Below, in pieces: positions 1-5,483 of a DNA stretch of 10,904 nt (position 1 is the first letter of the stretch; every line of letters begins with the position of its first letter). Both the position numbers and the translations under genes were made by a program. Origin of the DNA: Bacillota bacterium. Lineage in GTDB: Bacteria > Bacillota > Clostridia > Tissierellales > Sedimentibacteraceae. The notes below the pieces were generated by a model. The model saw only the letters and a program-made list of their open reading frames with translations. It was not told where the DNA came from and did not search any database. The stretch spans positions 1-10,904 of the forward strand of contig JAEZGU010000129.1 of NCBI GenBank assembly GCA_023416855.1, read 5' to 3'.

Positions 1-411
1 GCGGCAATAGTAACTAATGCAGATAATAACGAAACTTTAGAAGCAGTAATATTAGGAAGCAATACAATGCTGCAAAATATAAACAAATGGCGAGTTTACC
101 CTTCATTTATAATGCTTAAACTTAAGGACACATCACAAGAAACATTAAATGAAATAGCAAAGTTTGCAAAAGATAATCTAAATGATTTGCCTTATGGTTT
201 AACAATCGGTTTAACGAGTAAAAAGAACCCTGATCCTGAGACAATAAAAAGCACGCAATGCTCACATTTAGTATGGTATCCTTTTATGCAAAACGGATAT
301 AATATTGACTCAGATGGTTCTTGGTTAGTAACACCAAAGGATATTGCCAAAAGCGATTTGTTTGAAGTAGTACAAGTTTACGGGGTTAATCCTCGTAGTA
401 TATGGCCTTAG
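1..411 (+). CDS. C-terminal part of a probable permuted papain-like (YiiX/YycO-type) hydrolase
   Basis: The reading frame is open from the first base to a TAG at 409-411, so 136 residues of a longer protein are visible; an internal ATG at 67 is not needed as a start. The segment CSHLVWYPF (Cys codon at 259-261), followed by a Gly-Tyr-Asn-Ile-Asp-Ser-Asp-Gly stretch and a VTPKDIAKS motif, resembles the C-terminal half of the permuted NlpC/P60-like family that includes YiiX and Bacillus YycO. In that fold the catalytic Cys lies near the C-terminus and the His earlier. The first visible residues, AAIVT, match the region just after that His, which would then lie just outside the window. Family members are thought to be amidases or peptidases acting on cell-envelope or acyl-linked substrates; the substrate here is unknown. 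The gene converges on the MATE gene with a 17-base gap and no visible terminator. The family call rests on motif memory. Confidence 0.6.
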   Translation, partial: AAIVTNADNNETLEAVILGSNTMLQNINKWRVYPSFIMLKLKDTSQETLNEIAKFAKDNLNDLPYGLTIGLTSKKNPDPETIKSTQCSHLVWYPFMQNGYNIDSDGSWLVTPKDIAKSDLFEVVQVYGVNPRSIWP

Positions 412-428
412 GAAACAAATCTTGATTT

Positions 429-1763
429 TTATTTAGTTAATATTGTTTTTGATAGTATACCTGAAACTAAATCATGATAATAATATTTTATAAATATAAC
501 TACTGATAGGATTAAACATATTATTTCAGTAACGAATGATGTCATCCAAATACCGTTTGATCCGAATATAGTAGTCATAGTGTATAGTGATGCAGTAATA
601 ATTAGCATCCCTCTTCCTACAGAAATTATCATCGAATATAACGGTTTTTCTATAGCGGTATAAAATCCTATAAAAACATAATTAAAACCCATCAACAAAT
701 ATGCCGGTGCATAAATTCTTAAGCTATTAACAGCATAATTAAATATTTCAATTTGATTTTGATTTATATATACACCAACTATTTGCTTTGCAAATATTGT
801 GATAATAGCATATATAGTTAAAGAAACTAAACCAACTGTTTGAATAGCATTTTTTAAAAAATATGTGTATGCCTTGTCATCTTCTCTACCATAATAATAA
901 CTAACAAGTGGTTGTGTACCTTGTGAGATGCCTGCCATTGTCATAGCGACAAAACTGTTTACAAGCACTATCACAGTGTAAGTTATAATACCTAATTCCC
1001 CTACATTTTTTAATATTACTCTATTAAACATAAATGTTATAAAGCCTGTTGAAAATTCTGTTATAAAATCTGATAACCCTAAGGGTGCAATTTTTTTAAT
1101 TAATCCAAGATCAAATTTAAATGATACAAATTTCAATTTCGAACCACTTCTCACAAAATGCAAAACATAAAATATGGTTGATGAAATATAAGCAAGGCCT
1201 GATGCTAAGGCTGCTCCTTTTATTCCAAAATTCATTTTGATTACAAACAGATAAACAAAAAATATATTAACAATTGCAGATATTCCGACTCCTATTATTG
1301 CTAAATGCGGATTGCTATCTGCTTTAACCAATACCTCAAAATAATATGAAAGCATAGCAAATATGCTAAATATTGATAGTATGCCTAAATAATCCTTAAC
1401 AAAAATTATTGTTTTCTCTGTTGCTCCTAAAAAATATGCAATATTTTCAATGTTAAAAATAACAACAATAGTAACAGTAATACTTATTATCATCAAAGTT
1501 ACTGCACTCATAGTAAATATTTCATTTGCTTCTTTCTTTTCATTATTGCCTAAGTTAATAGATGCAACAGTTGATGCTCCAACTGCAAACAATACAGCTA
1601 TTGCAAAAGTTACATTTATATATGGCATACTTATATTCAGTGCTGCAAGAGCTATTTCACTTACTCCATTAGCTACAACAATACCTGTTGCCATAGTATA
1701 AAGCGCATAAATCCACATTGCTGAAACTGAAGGTATCACATACTTAAGAAATTTTCTTCTCAT
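429..1763 (-). CDS. MATE-family multidrug/Na+ or H+ antiporter
   Basis: This is a 444-residue, very hydrophobic protein of the usual MATE length, with about 12 membrane segments in two halves. The N-terminus (KYVIPSVSAMWIYALYTMATG, then IALAALNISMPYINV) matches the first helices of the Firmicute MepA-like branch of the MATE family. A later SQGTQPLVSYYYG segment matches the conserved start of the second half. Such proteins sit in the cytoplasmic membrane and export cationic drugs or metabolites using an ion gradient; the substrate cannot be read from sequence. The start is taken as ATG at 1763, because GAGGTGAGG lies just upstream. The alternative in-frame GTG at 1772 lies inside that ribosome site. 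The gene is separate from the pilus cluster: a terminator and its own promoter region lie between them. The protein family is certain; its role is not. Confidence 0.93.
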   Translation of the reverse strand: MRRKFLKYVIPSVSAMWIYALYTMATGIVVANGVSEIALAALNISMPYINVTFAIAVLFAVGASTVASINLGNNEKKEANEIFTMSAVTLMIISITVTIVVIFNIENIAYFLGATEKTIIFVKDYLGILSIFSIFAMLSYYFEVLVKADSNPHLAIIGVGISAIVNIFFVYLFVIKMNFGIKGAALASGLAYISSTIFYVLHFVRSGSKLKFVSFKFDLGLIKKIAPLGLSDFITEFSTGFITFMFNRVILKNVGELGIITYTVIVLVNSFVAMTMAGISQGTQPLVSYYYGREDDKAYTYFLKNAIQTVGLVSLTIYAIITIFAKQIVGVYINQNQIEIFNYAVNSLRIYAPAYLLMGFNYVFIGFYTAIEKPLYSMIISVGRGMLIITASLYTMTTIFGSNGIWMTSFVTEIICLILSVVIFIKYYYHDLVSGILSKTILTK

Positions 1764-1766
1764 TGT

Positions 1767-1775
1767 CCTCACCTC
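1767..1775 (-). promoter_or_regulatory. Ribosome binding site that decides the MATE start
   Basis: The minus strand reads GAGGTGAGG, with ACA between it and the ATG at 1763; GAGGTG is 6 bases from the ATG. The GTG at 1772 is part of this site, so it is unlikely to be the start codon. Confidence 0.75.
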
Positions 1776-1783
1776 ATATCCAT

Positions 1784-1814
1784 AGTATAAACTATAGTAT
1801 CATACCAATGTCAA
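1784..1814 (-). promoter_or_regulatory. Probable promoter of the MATE gene with overlapping repeats
   Basis: On the minus strand there is an exact TTGACA (1809-1814). It is followed either by TTTATA after 17 bases (1786-1791) or by a better TATACT after 19 bases (1784-1789). The -10 zone holds a direct repeat of ATACTAT (12 bases apart) and an inverted repeat ATAGT-N4-ACTAT (1782-1795). A 19-base spacer with dyads is typical of MerR-family-controlled drug-exporter promoters, but the regulator is not in the window and the dyad is not centred cleanly in the spacer. The predicted leader is very short, about 13 bases. Confidence 0.5.
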
Positions 1815-1826
1815 TAGGAACGTTTG

Positions 1827-1843
1827 AAAAAAAAAAAAAAAAA
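1827..1843. repeat. A17 homopolymer tract upstream of the MATE promoter
   Basis: Seventeen consecutive A residues lie on the + strand (T on the minus strand), starting 12 bases upstream of the TTGACA of the MATE promoter. The tract is not in a gene. It could act as an UP-like or bent element, and could vary in length by slippage. Confidence 0.95.
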
Positions 1844-1862
1844 CGGAATTGAACAGGGGCAA

Positions 1863-1894
1863 TATCCTAAAAATTATTGGGATTAAATAGGATA
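1863..1894. repeat. Inverted repeat TATCCTA-N18-TAGGATA
   Basis: Two perfect 7-base arms (1863-1869 and 1888-1894) lie between the A17 tract and the terminator. The 18-base loop is long and the arms are AT-rich, so an operator or chance is more likely than a stable RNA hairpin. Function unknown. Confidence 0.3.
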
Positions 1895-1921
1895 AAAAAA
1901 CATCCCTTTTTCAGGGATGTT
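1894..1921 (-). terminator. Intrinsic terminator ending the leftward pilus-efp cluster
   Basis: On the minus strand, AACATCCCT pairs with AGGGATGTT around a 5-base GAAAA loop and is followed by a run of seven T. The stem starts 12 bases after the stop of the acidic-protein gene. No T run follows the hairpin on the + strand, so it acts leftward only. Confidence 0.93.
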
Positions 1922-1933
1922 CATTACAAACTA

Positions 1934-2281
1934 TTATATGTCTTCGTGTTCTGCACAATTGCATTCATGTTCTTCGAATTCGTCATCGAAATCGTCATCA
2001 TACTCATCGTCAAAATCAAAATCATAATCATCATCGTCATCTTCGTCGATTTCGAATTCACCAAATATTTCTTCCTCAACAGTTGTTAGATCTTCATCTA
2101 ATAAATCTAAGTACTCATTAACTTCATCTTGTTCTTCAACTATGTCATTCATTCCATCAGCTATCTCTTCGATAACATCCATTAAAGCATTAAAAAGCTT
2201 GCCTTCCTTAGTATCAGGTTTAACATCCAATCCATCAGCTAAACCTCTTAAATATGATATTTTTTCATACAAAAAATCCAT
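1934..2281 (-). CDS. Small acidic protein with a CD1247-like N-terminal domain and an Asp/Glu-rich tail
   Basis: This is a 115-residue cytosolic protein with no signal peptide or membrane segment. Residues 1-65 (MDFLYEKISYLRGLADGL, then a KEGKL motif and long acidic helices) resemble the short helical domain labelled CD1247 N-terminal domain in Clostridia, where it is often found beside efp; I recognise this from memory. Residues 69-106 are almost entirely acidic (26 of 38 are Asp or Glu), with aromatics at 86, 90, 94, 98 and 102. The end carries a CNC motif flanked by His (HECNCAEH), a possible metal ligand set; longer relatives may carry a zinc ribbon here. Only five Lys/Arg are present. 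The start ATG has GGAGGG about 5 bases upstream. The gene lies 11 bases after efp and is the last gene before the terminator. Function unknown; a role as a nucleic-acid mimic or ribosome-linked factor is speculation. Confidence 0.8.
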   Translation of the reverse strand: MDFLYEKISYLRGLADGLDVKPDTKEGKLFNALMDVIEEIADGMNDIVEEQDEVNEYLDLLDEDLTTVEEEIFGEFEIDEDDDDDYDFDFDDEYDDDFDDEFEEHECNCAEHEDI

Positions 2282-2292
2282 GTTGCTCCCTC

Positions 2293-2850
2293 CTATACTC
2301 TTGATAAATATTCACCAGTTCTGGTGTCAATCTTAATTATATCACCAATCTCAACAAAAAGCGGAACGTTAATCTTAGCACCTGTTTCAACTATAGCAGG
2401 TTTATTTGCACCAGTTGCAGTATCTCCTTTAAATCCAGGCTCAGTATCTGTGACTTCCAACTCAACAAAGTTTGGAGCAGTCACTTCAAATGGTTTGCCT
2501 TCATAAAATCTCATCTGAGCAAAATCATTTTCTTTAAGATAAACAATTGCCTCTTCAACTTGATTATGATTTAAAGGAATTTGTTCAAATGATTCAGGAT
2601 CCATAAAATAATATAGTTCTCCATCATTATATAAATATTGCATATCCTTTGTTTCTATTCTTGCCAATTGGAACTTTTCAGTAGGGTTAAAAGTTTCTTC
2701 TCTTGTAGCTCCTGTTACTATGTTCTTTAATTTACCTCTAACAAAAGCTGCACCCTTTCCCGGCTTAACATGTTGAAAATCTACTATTTGCCACAATCCA
2801 TTATTCCAAGATATAGTAATACCCTTTTTAAAATCACCTGCGGTAATCAT
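2293..2850 (-). CDS. efp: Translation elongation factor P
   Basis: This is a 185-residue protein of the normal EF-P length. It has the KOW-like N-terminal domain (about 1-62), the central OB domain (about 65-125) and the C-terminal OB domain (about 128-185, with VELEVTDTEPGFKGDTATG and the GDIIKIDTRTGEY end). EF-P binds between the P and E sites of the ribosome and relieves stalling at consecutive prolines. The loop HVKPGKGAAFVR places Lys32 at the tip. The same residue carries the 5-aminopentanol group in Bacillus subtilis, so a Bacillus-like modification is more likely than the EpmA (beta-lysyl) or EarP type, which is inference. The start is ATG at 2850, because the protein matches EF-P exactly from there and AAGGAGGAG lies upstream; the frame itself is open 81 bases further. 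The gene sits 43 bases after a pseudopilin gene and 11 before the acidic gene, and most likely shares the promoter at 3357-3385. Firmicute efp more often follows an Xaa-Pro peptidase gene. Confidence 0.97.
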   Translation of the reverse strand: MITAGDFKKGITISWNNGLWQIVDFQHVKPGKGAAFVRGKLKNIVTGATREETFNPTEKFQLARIETKDMQYLYNDGELYYFMDPESFEQIPLNHNQVEEAIVYLKENDFAQMRFYEGKPFEVTAPNFVELEVTDTEPGFKGDTATGANKPAIVETGAKINVPLFVEIGDIIKIDTRTGEYLSRV

Positions 2851-2856
2851 TATTGT

Positions 2857-2865
2857 CTCCTCCTT
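2857..2865 (-). promoter_or_regulatory. Strong ribosome binding site of efp
   Basis: AAGGAGGAG on the minus strand with a 6-base gap to the ATG at 2850. It settles the efp start and suggests high translation, as expected for EF-P. Confidence 0.85.
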
Positions 2866-2893
2866 ATGTATATTATAACCAGCTGATTGCTGC

Positions 2894-3325
2894 TTATTCC
2901 CGTATAATTGTTCGTCCAGTTGCCACAACAACAGTAATTTCTTTATACTTTTTCAACTTACTATCAGTTATCTTAAATGTCCCGGGGTGTATTGGAATTC
3001 CTTCAGAGTTAAAATACAAATCACCCGTTCCAGTATAATTGATTATATATCTATCCTTTAACTTTACTGTTTTTAACACATCATTATTTTGCGAATTTAG
3101 TATGTAATAGCTGTGTGCCGAAGGATTAACCGTTAACTTATAGCTGTTCAATGGATTTTTCATAACCTCAGTTTGAATGTATCTTACATCCCTTAAAAGT
3201 TCTTCAGTTATATTATCCATATAGCCAAAATCGTATGGAATTTTTGGAACACTTAATGTTATTAATATTCCAATTAAAGAAAATACTGTAATTATTTCAA
3301 TAAGAGTATAACCCTTTTTATTCAT
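2894..3325 (-). CDS. GspH/FimT-like minor pilin (pseudopilin)
   Basis: A 143-residue class III prepilin. The leader is only five residues (MNKKG), and cleavage after Gly5 leaves YTLIE with Glu at mature position 5. The helix IITVFSLIGILITLSVPKI serves both as membrane anchor and filament core. The short N-terminal helix and the beta-rich rest, including a GDLYFNSEGIP turn similar to the glycine-rich strand of GspH/FimT proteins, support the H-type call over I, J or K; the I-, J- and K-type genes are already present upstream. H-type subunits take part in the tip/priming complex. The ATG has GAAGGAG 5-6 bases upstream. The gene lies 87 bases after the PilW-like gene, and that gap holds a promoter, so it can be expressed with efp apart from the other minor pilins. 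There are no cysteines. Confidence 0.82.
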   Translation of the reverse strand: MNKKGYTLIEIITVFSLIGILITLSVPKIPYDFGYMDNITEELLRDVRYIQTEVMKNPLNSYKLTVNPSAHSYYILNSQNNDVLKTVKLKDRYIINYTGTGDLYFNSEGIPIHPGTFKITDSKLKKYKEITVVVATGRTIIRE

Positions 3326-3356
3326 GATACTCCTTCAGGATATAATTACACATCCC

Positions 3357-3385
3357 ATTTTATAAATTAATTGAATATTTGTCAA
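3357..3385 (-). promoter_or_regulatory. Sigma-A promoter for the GspH-like gene, efp and the acidic gene
   Basis: The minus strand reads TTGACA (3380-3385), a 17-base spacer, then TAAAAT (3357-3362): eleven of twelve consensus bases at ideal spacing, in an 87-base gap between genes. Transcription would start near 3350, about 25 bases before the start codon, leaving just enough room for the ribosome site. No terminator is seen before it, so read-through from the pilus genes probably adds to it. Confidence 0.85.
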
Positions 3386-3412
3386 TGTTTTCTTGAATTT
3401 ATGTATTGTTTT

Positions 3413-3934
3413 TTAGCTTAATCTCATATGAACAAGCTGTGTAGCACAATATTCTTCATCACCCTTACATAATACCACTGTAATCCTCAATGCTTTAGCA
3501 TCAGTAAATGAACTACCTTCGGGGTATGGTTTTATTTTTAATTCTTTTACATAAGTACCCAATTCAGATGAAGCCAAAACACTTGATTTGCTATTGCCAT
3601 AATATATTTTTCTGTCTGCAATTCTAAACAAGTAAAAACGATCATCATTTTCACTATATCTAAGAGCTAAATTTGTTATATTATATTCATATTTTGATTT
3701 CATTACACTTTCTGTTCCCGAGACTGCTGCTTCTACGTTTTTAGACTCCATAACTTTGTTAGCAATAAAATTCAGAATATATTGAGCTTGAAATTGAAGT
3801 TCAGAATTATTTTTTATTTTAGAAACACTTTTAGTATTCACAGATAAAAAAGTAATAATAAAAACAGAAATAAATGCGACAATACCCAACGTTATTATTA
3901 ACTCTACTAAAGTATATCCATTTTTACACTTCAT
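3413..3934 (-). CDS. PilW/GspJ-like minor pilin
   Basis: A 173-residue class III prepilin with leader MKCKNG, then YTLVE (Glu at mature position 5) and a hydrophobic helix to about residue 31. The stretch after the helix (LQFQAQYILNFIANKVMESKNV) matches the J-type pattern, in which a Q-rich segment leads into a helix ending near an Ala/Asn-Val, as in PilW and GspJ. The C-terminal part is beta-rich and contains Cys156 and Cys163, seven residues apart, which could form a surface disulfide. The start ATG has AGGTG about 4 bases upstream. The gene lies 14 bases after the PilX-like gene and is the last gene before the internal promoter at 3357-3385. The J-type assignment is reasonable but not certain at this divergence. 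Confidence 0.78.
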   Translation of the reverse strand: MKCKNGYTLVELIITLGIVAFISVFIITFLSVNTKSVSKIKNNSELQFQAQYILNFIANKVMESKNVEAAVSGTESVMKSKYEYNITNLALRYSENDDRFYLFRIADRKIYYGNSKSSVLASSELGTYVKELKIKPYPEGSSFTDAKALRITVVLCKGDEEYCATQLVHMRLS

Positions 3935-3948
3935 ATAGCACCTATTTG

Positions 3949-4539
3949 TTAAATATCAATATTATTTAAATAAAACAAGTCATAACAACTTTGATAACCA
4001 TTTTTTACATCATGATAATATGGTGTCAATATAATTATCTCAGTAATTAACGTTTTTTCTATTCCTGTTTCTGAAATGAATTTTGATTTTAACTCTACAC
4101 TCATTTTCTCTTTTTTAAAATTTAATTTGTTCTTATTTATAATCTCTATATAAGGGTTTTCATTACTTTCTATTTTGTATACTATTTTGTTAATTAAATA
4201 AGAATGATAATTATCTTTAAATATATTATTAGCACCATCATAATCATTCGGATCTAATTCCATATAATCATCTGCTTTTTTAGCAGATTCCAAGCATGCT
4301 TCACTTACAAGGTTATAGATTTTTAATATGGAGCTGTTTATGCCATCTTCAGACATGTATAGCGCTCTTCTAATATTACTGTTTGACTTCTTAATTTCAT
4401 ACTGTGATAAAGCAACATTCAAAGTTACTAAACTAATTGATGAAATTATTGCAATTATAGTAACAGTTAATATTAAAACAGAACCTTTTTTCTTATCATA
4501 GCTATAATTGCAGTCAATAAGCTTATTTATTATTAACAA
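3949..4539 (-). CDS. PilX/GspK-like minor pilin, TTG start
   Basis: A 196-residue membrane-anchored protein. A 19-residue leader ends in KKKG, followed by SVLILTVTIIAIISSISLV. The residue at mature position 5 is Leu, not the Glu found in the other pilins here. Loss of Glu5 is the hallmark of GspK and is common in PilX, where the subunit sits at the filament tip and needs no charge pairing with Met/Phe1 of a subunit above it. The next part (SQYEIKKSNSNIRRALYMSEDGINSSI) matches the PilX pattern ending in a YxAE/SE-like helix. At 196 residues it fits PilX rather than GspK, which is usually about 300. The start is TTG at 4539, with GGGGGAG 5 bases upstream inside the previous gene; it overlaps that gene by 17 bases. 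Cys10 lies in the leader, and Cys82 and Cys184 lie in the mature part. Confidence 0.75.
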   Translation of the reverse strand: MLIINKLIDCNYSYDKKKGSVLILTVTIIAIISSISLVTLNVALSQYEIKKSNSNIRRALYMSEDGINSSILKIYNLVSEACLESAKKADDYMELDPNDYDGANNIFKDNYHSYLINKIVYKIESNENPYIEIINKNKLNFKKEKMSVELKSKFISETGIEKTLITEIIILTPYYHDVKNGYQSCYDLFYLNNIDI

Positions 4540-4894
4540 TCATACTCCCCCTTAAATTGTTTATTATCTCACCATTATCTATAATGTTAATTTCTATTAA
4601 ACAATAAAATTCGCTTTCCGGTATTATTTTAATATTTACACCATACGCATCATCTGTTTGAGTTACTGCTTTTTCATAAATACCATTATTAAAAATATAG
4701 CTATCAAGATTTTTCATATTTTTAATTTCTTCCATGTAGCTTTGAGCTTGCAAAAATGATTTGTATTCTTTATTGCTTTCATTATTTATTTTAGCTGAAA
4801 CAACAACCATTGACATTAACGGCACTATTGCTATACTTATTATGGTTATAGTTAATACTACTTCAATTAATGTAAAACCATTATTGTTTTTCAT
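4523..4894 (-). CDS. PilV/GspI-like minor pilin
   Basis: A 123-residue class III prepilin. The leader MKNNNG is cut before FTLIE (Glu at mature position 5), and the helix runs to about residue 30. The conserved I-type feature is the AQSYMEEIKN segment, matching the A-Q-x-M-E-E/L pattern of GspI and PilV. In related systems the I subunit pairs with J and K to make the priming complex, and genes for all three types follow one another here. The start is ATG at 4894 with AAAGGTGA at good spacing; a GTG nine bases upstream lies inside that site. The gene overlaps pilO by 14 bases and the PilX-like gene by 17, so the three are probably translationally coupled. Confidence 0.8.
   Translation of the reverse strand: MKNNNGFTLIEVVLTITIISIAIVPLMSMVVVSAKINNESNKEYKSFLQAQSYMEEIKNMKNLDSYIFNNGIYEKAVTQTDDAYGVNIKIIPESEFYCLIEINIIDNGEIINNLRGSMIVNNK
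4545..4551 (-). promoter_or_regulatory. Ribosome binding site supporting the TTG start of the PilX-like gene
   Basis: GGGGGAG on the minus strand, 5 bases before TTG at 4539 and located within the last codons of the PilV-like gene. An ATG at 4541-4543 is in the frame of the upstream gene and stops after six codons, so it is not the start. Confidence 0.65.
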
Positions 4895-5483
4895 TATAGT
4901 CACCTTTTGCCATAATAGGTATTGTATAAAAACATAAATCTACTTGGCAATATACAACATTTTCATTCCACGACAACAAATTAAAGCTTGAAATCGCAAC
5001 ATACTTATTATCATTTTTTATATCATCAATAAATTTCAACATATCATTAAAGCTACACTTAAATTTTATGTTTACGTTATTTATTATTAAAGTATCTAAA
5101 TTGCTTTTGTCTATCGAAGCAAATCCTTCTTCATCTCCGCTATTTGCAACATAACTTTGTTCAGAAAAAACAAATTCTTCTATTGTCACATTATTTACCT
5201 TGCTGAGTGTATATATAAACACCATAATATCTTCCTGTAATAAGAATTTATCTATGTTAATATTATTAAAATCATTAATTAATTCTTTATTTCTATTTAA
5301 TATTTCATCCTTCATCAGTGTGTTTAATGACATGCTTTCATATGTTTCTTTAGCCATATTATATTCTTCTATCAGTGGGTTAAATTTAATATATATTTCC
5401 TTATACATTAAGAACATCCCTATGAAAACAACAGCAATAAAAACTATCAATATATTGATTAATTTTAATCTTTTAATAACCAC
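4881..5483 (-). CDS. pilO: PilO-like alignment-complex protein
   Basis: A bitopic membrane protein of 200 residues with the PilO/GspM layout. A short basic cytoplasmic start (VIKRLK) is followed by one membrane helix (about 8-27), a coiled-coil-like helix (about 29-75) and an external ferredoxin-like domain (about 80-190) with FNDMLKFIDDIKN, the usual segment before the central strand. It is placed directly after PilN, as in most pilus operons, and would dimerise with the PilN domain of the fused protein to link PilM to the filament base. The start is uncertain. GTG at 5483 is preferred because AAGGAT lies 10-11 bases upstream and the overlap with pilMN is then 11 bases. ATG at 5495 is possible, but AAGG touches it. 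The frame is open to 5546. Sequence identity to known PilO proteins looks low; position and architecture carry the call. Confidence 0.78.
   Translation of the reverse strand: MVIKRLKLINILIVFIAVVFIGMFLMYKEIYIKFNPLIEEYNMAKETYESMSLNTLMKDEILNRNKELINDFNNINIDKFLLQEDIMVFIYTLSKVNNVTIEEFVFSEQSYVANSGDEEGFASIDKSNLDTLIINNVNIKFKCSFNDMLKFIDDIKNDNKYVAISSFNLLSWNENVVYCQVDLCFYTIPIMAKGDYNEKQ
4900..4907 (-). promoter_or_regulatory. Ribosome binding site deciding the PilV-like start
   Basis: AAAGGTGA on the minus strand, 5 bases before the ATG at 4894 and inside the 3' end of pilO. Confidence 0.75.

Noticed and set aside
412..428. A shared terminator between the two converging genes
   Set aside because: The 17-base gap and the flanking bases hold no inverted repeat with a T run on either strand.
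1450..1701. A + strand reading frame of 83 codons inside the MATE gene
   Set aside because: It is antisense to conserved MATE helices and has no ribosome site. The other + strand frames from 2142 to 10187 are likewise shadows of the minus-strand genes.
1821..1845. A hairpin of CGTTT and AAACG around the A tract as a terminator
   Set aside because: The arms are five bases with a long homopolymer loop, which would be unstable. The clear terminator for the cluster is at 1894-1921.
1877..2089. A + strand reading frame of 70 codons
   Set aside because: It is the reverse side of the acidic gene and the terminator; its hydrophobic repeats only mirror the Asp/Glu codons, and no ribosome site precedes it.
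2872..2877. A TATAAT on the minus strand just upstream of efp, as a separate efp promoter
   Set aside because: The hexamer 17 bases upstream (GGAATA) matches TTGACA at two of six positions, there is no TG extension, and the start would fall in or beside the ribosome site.
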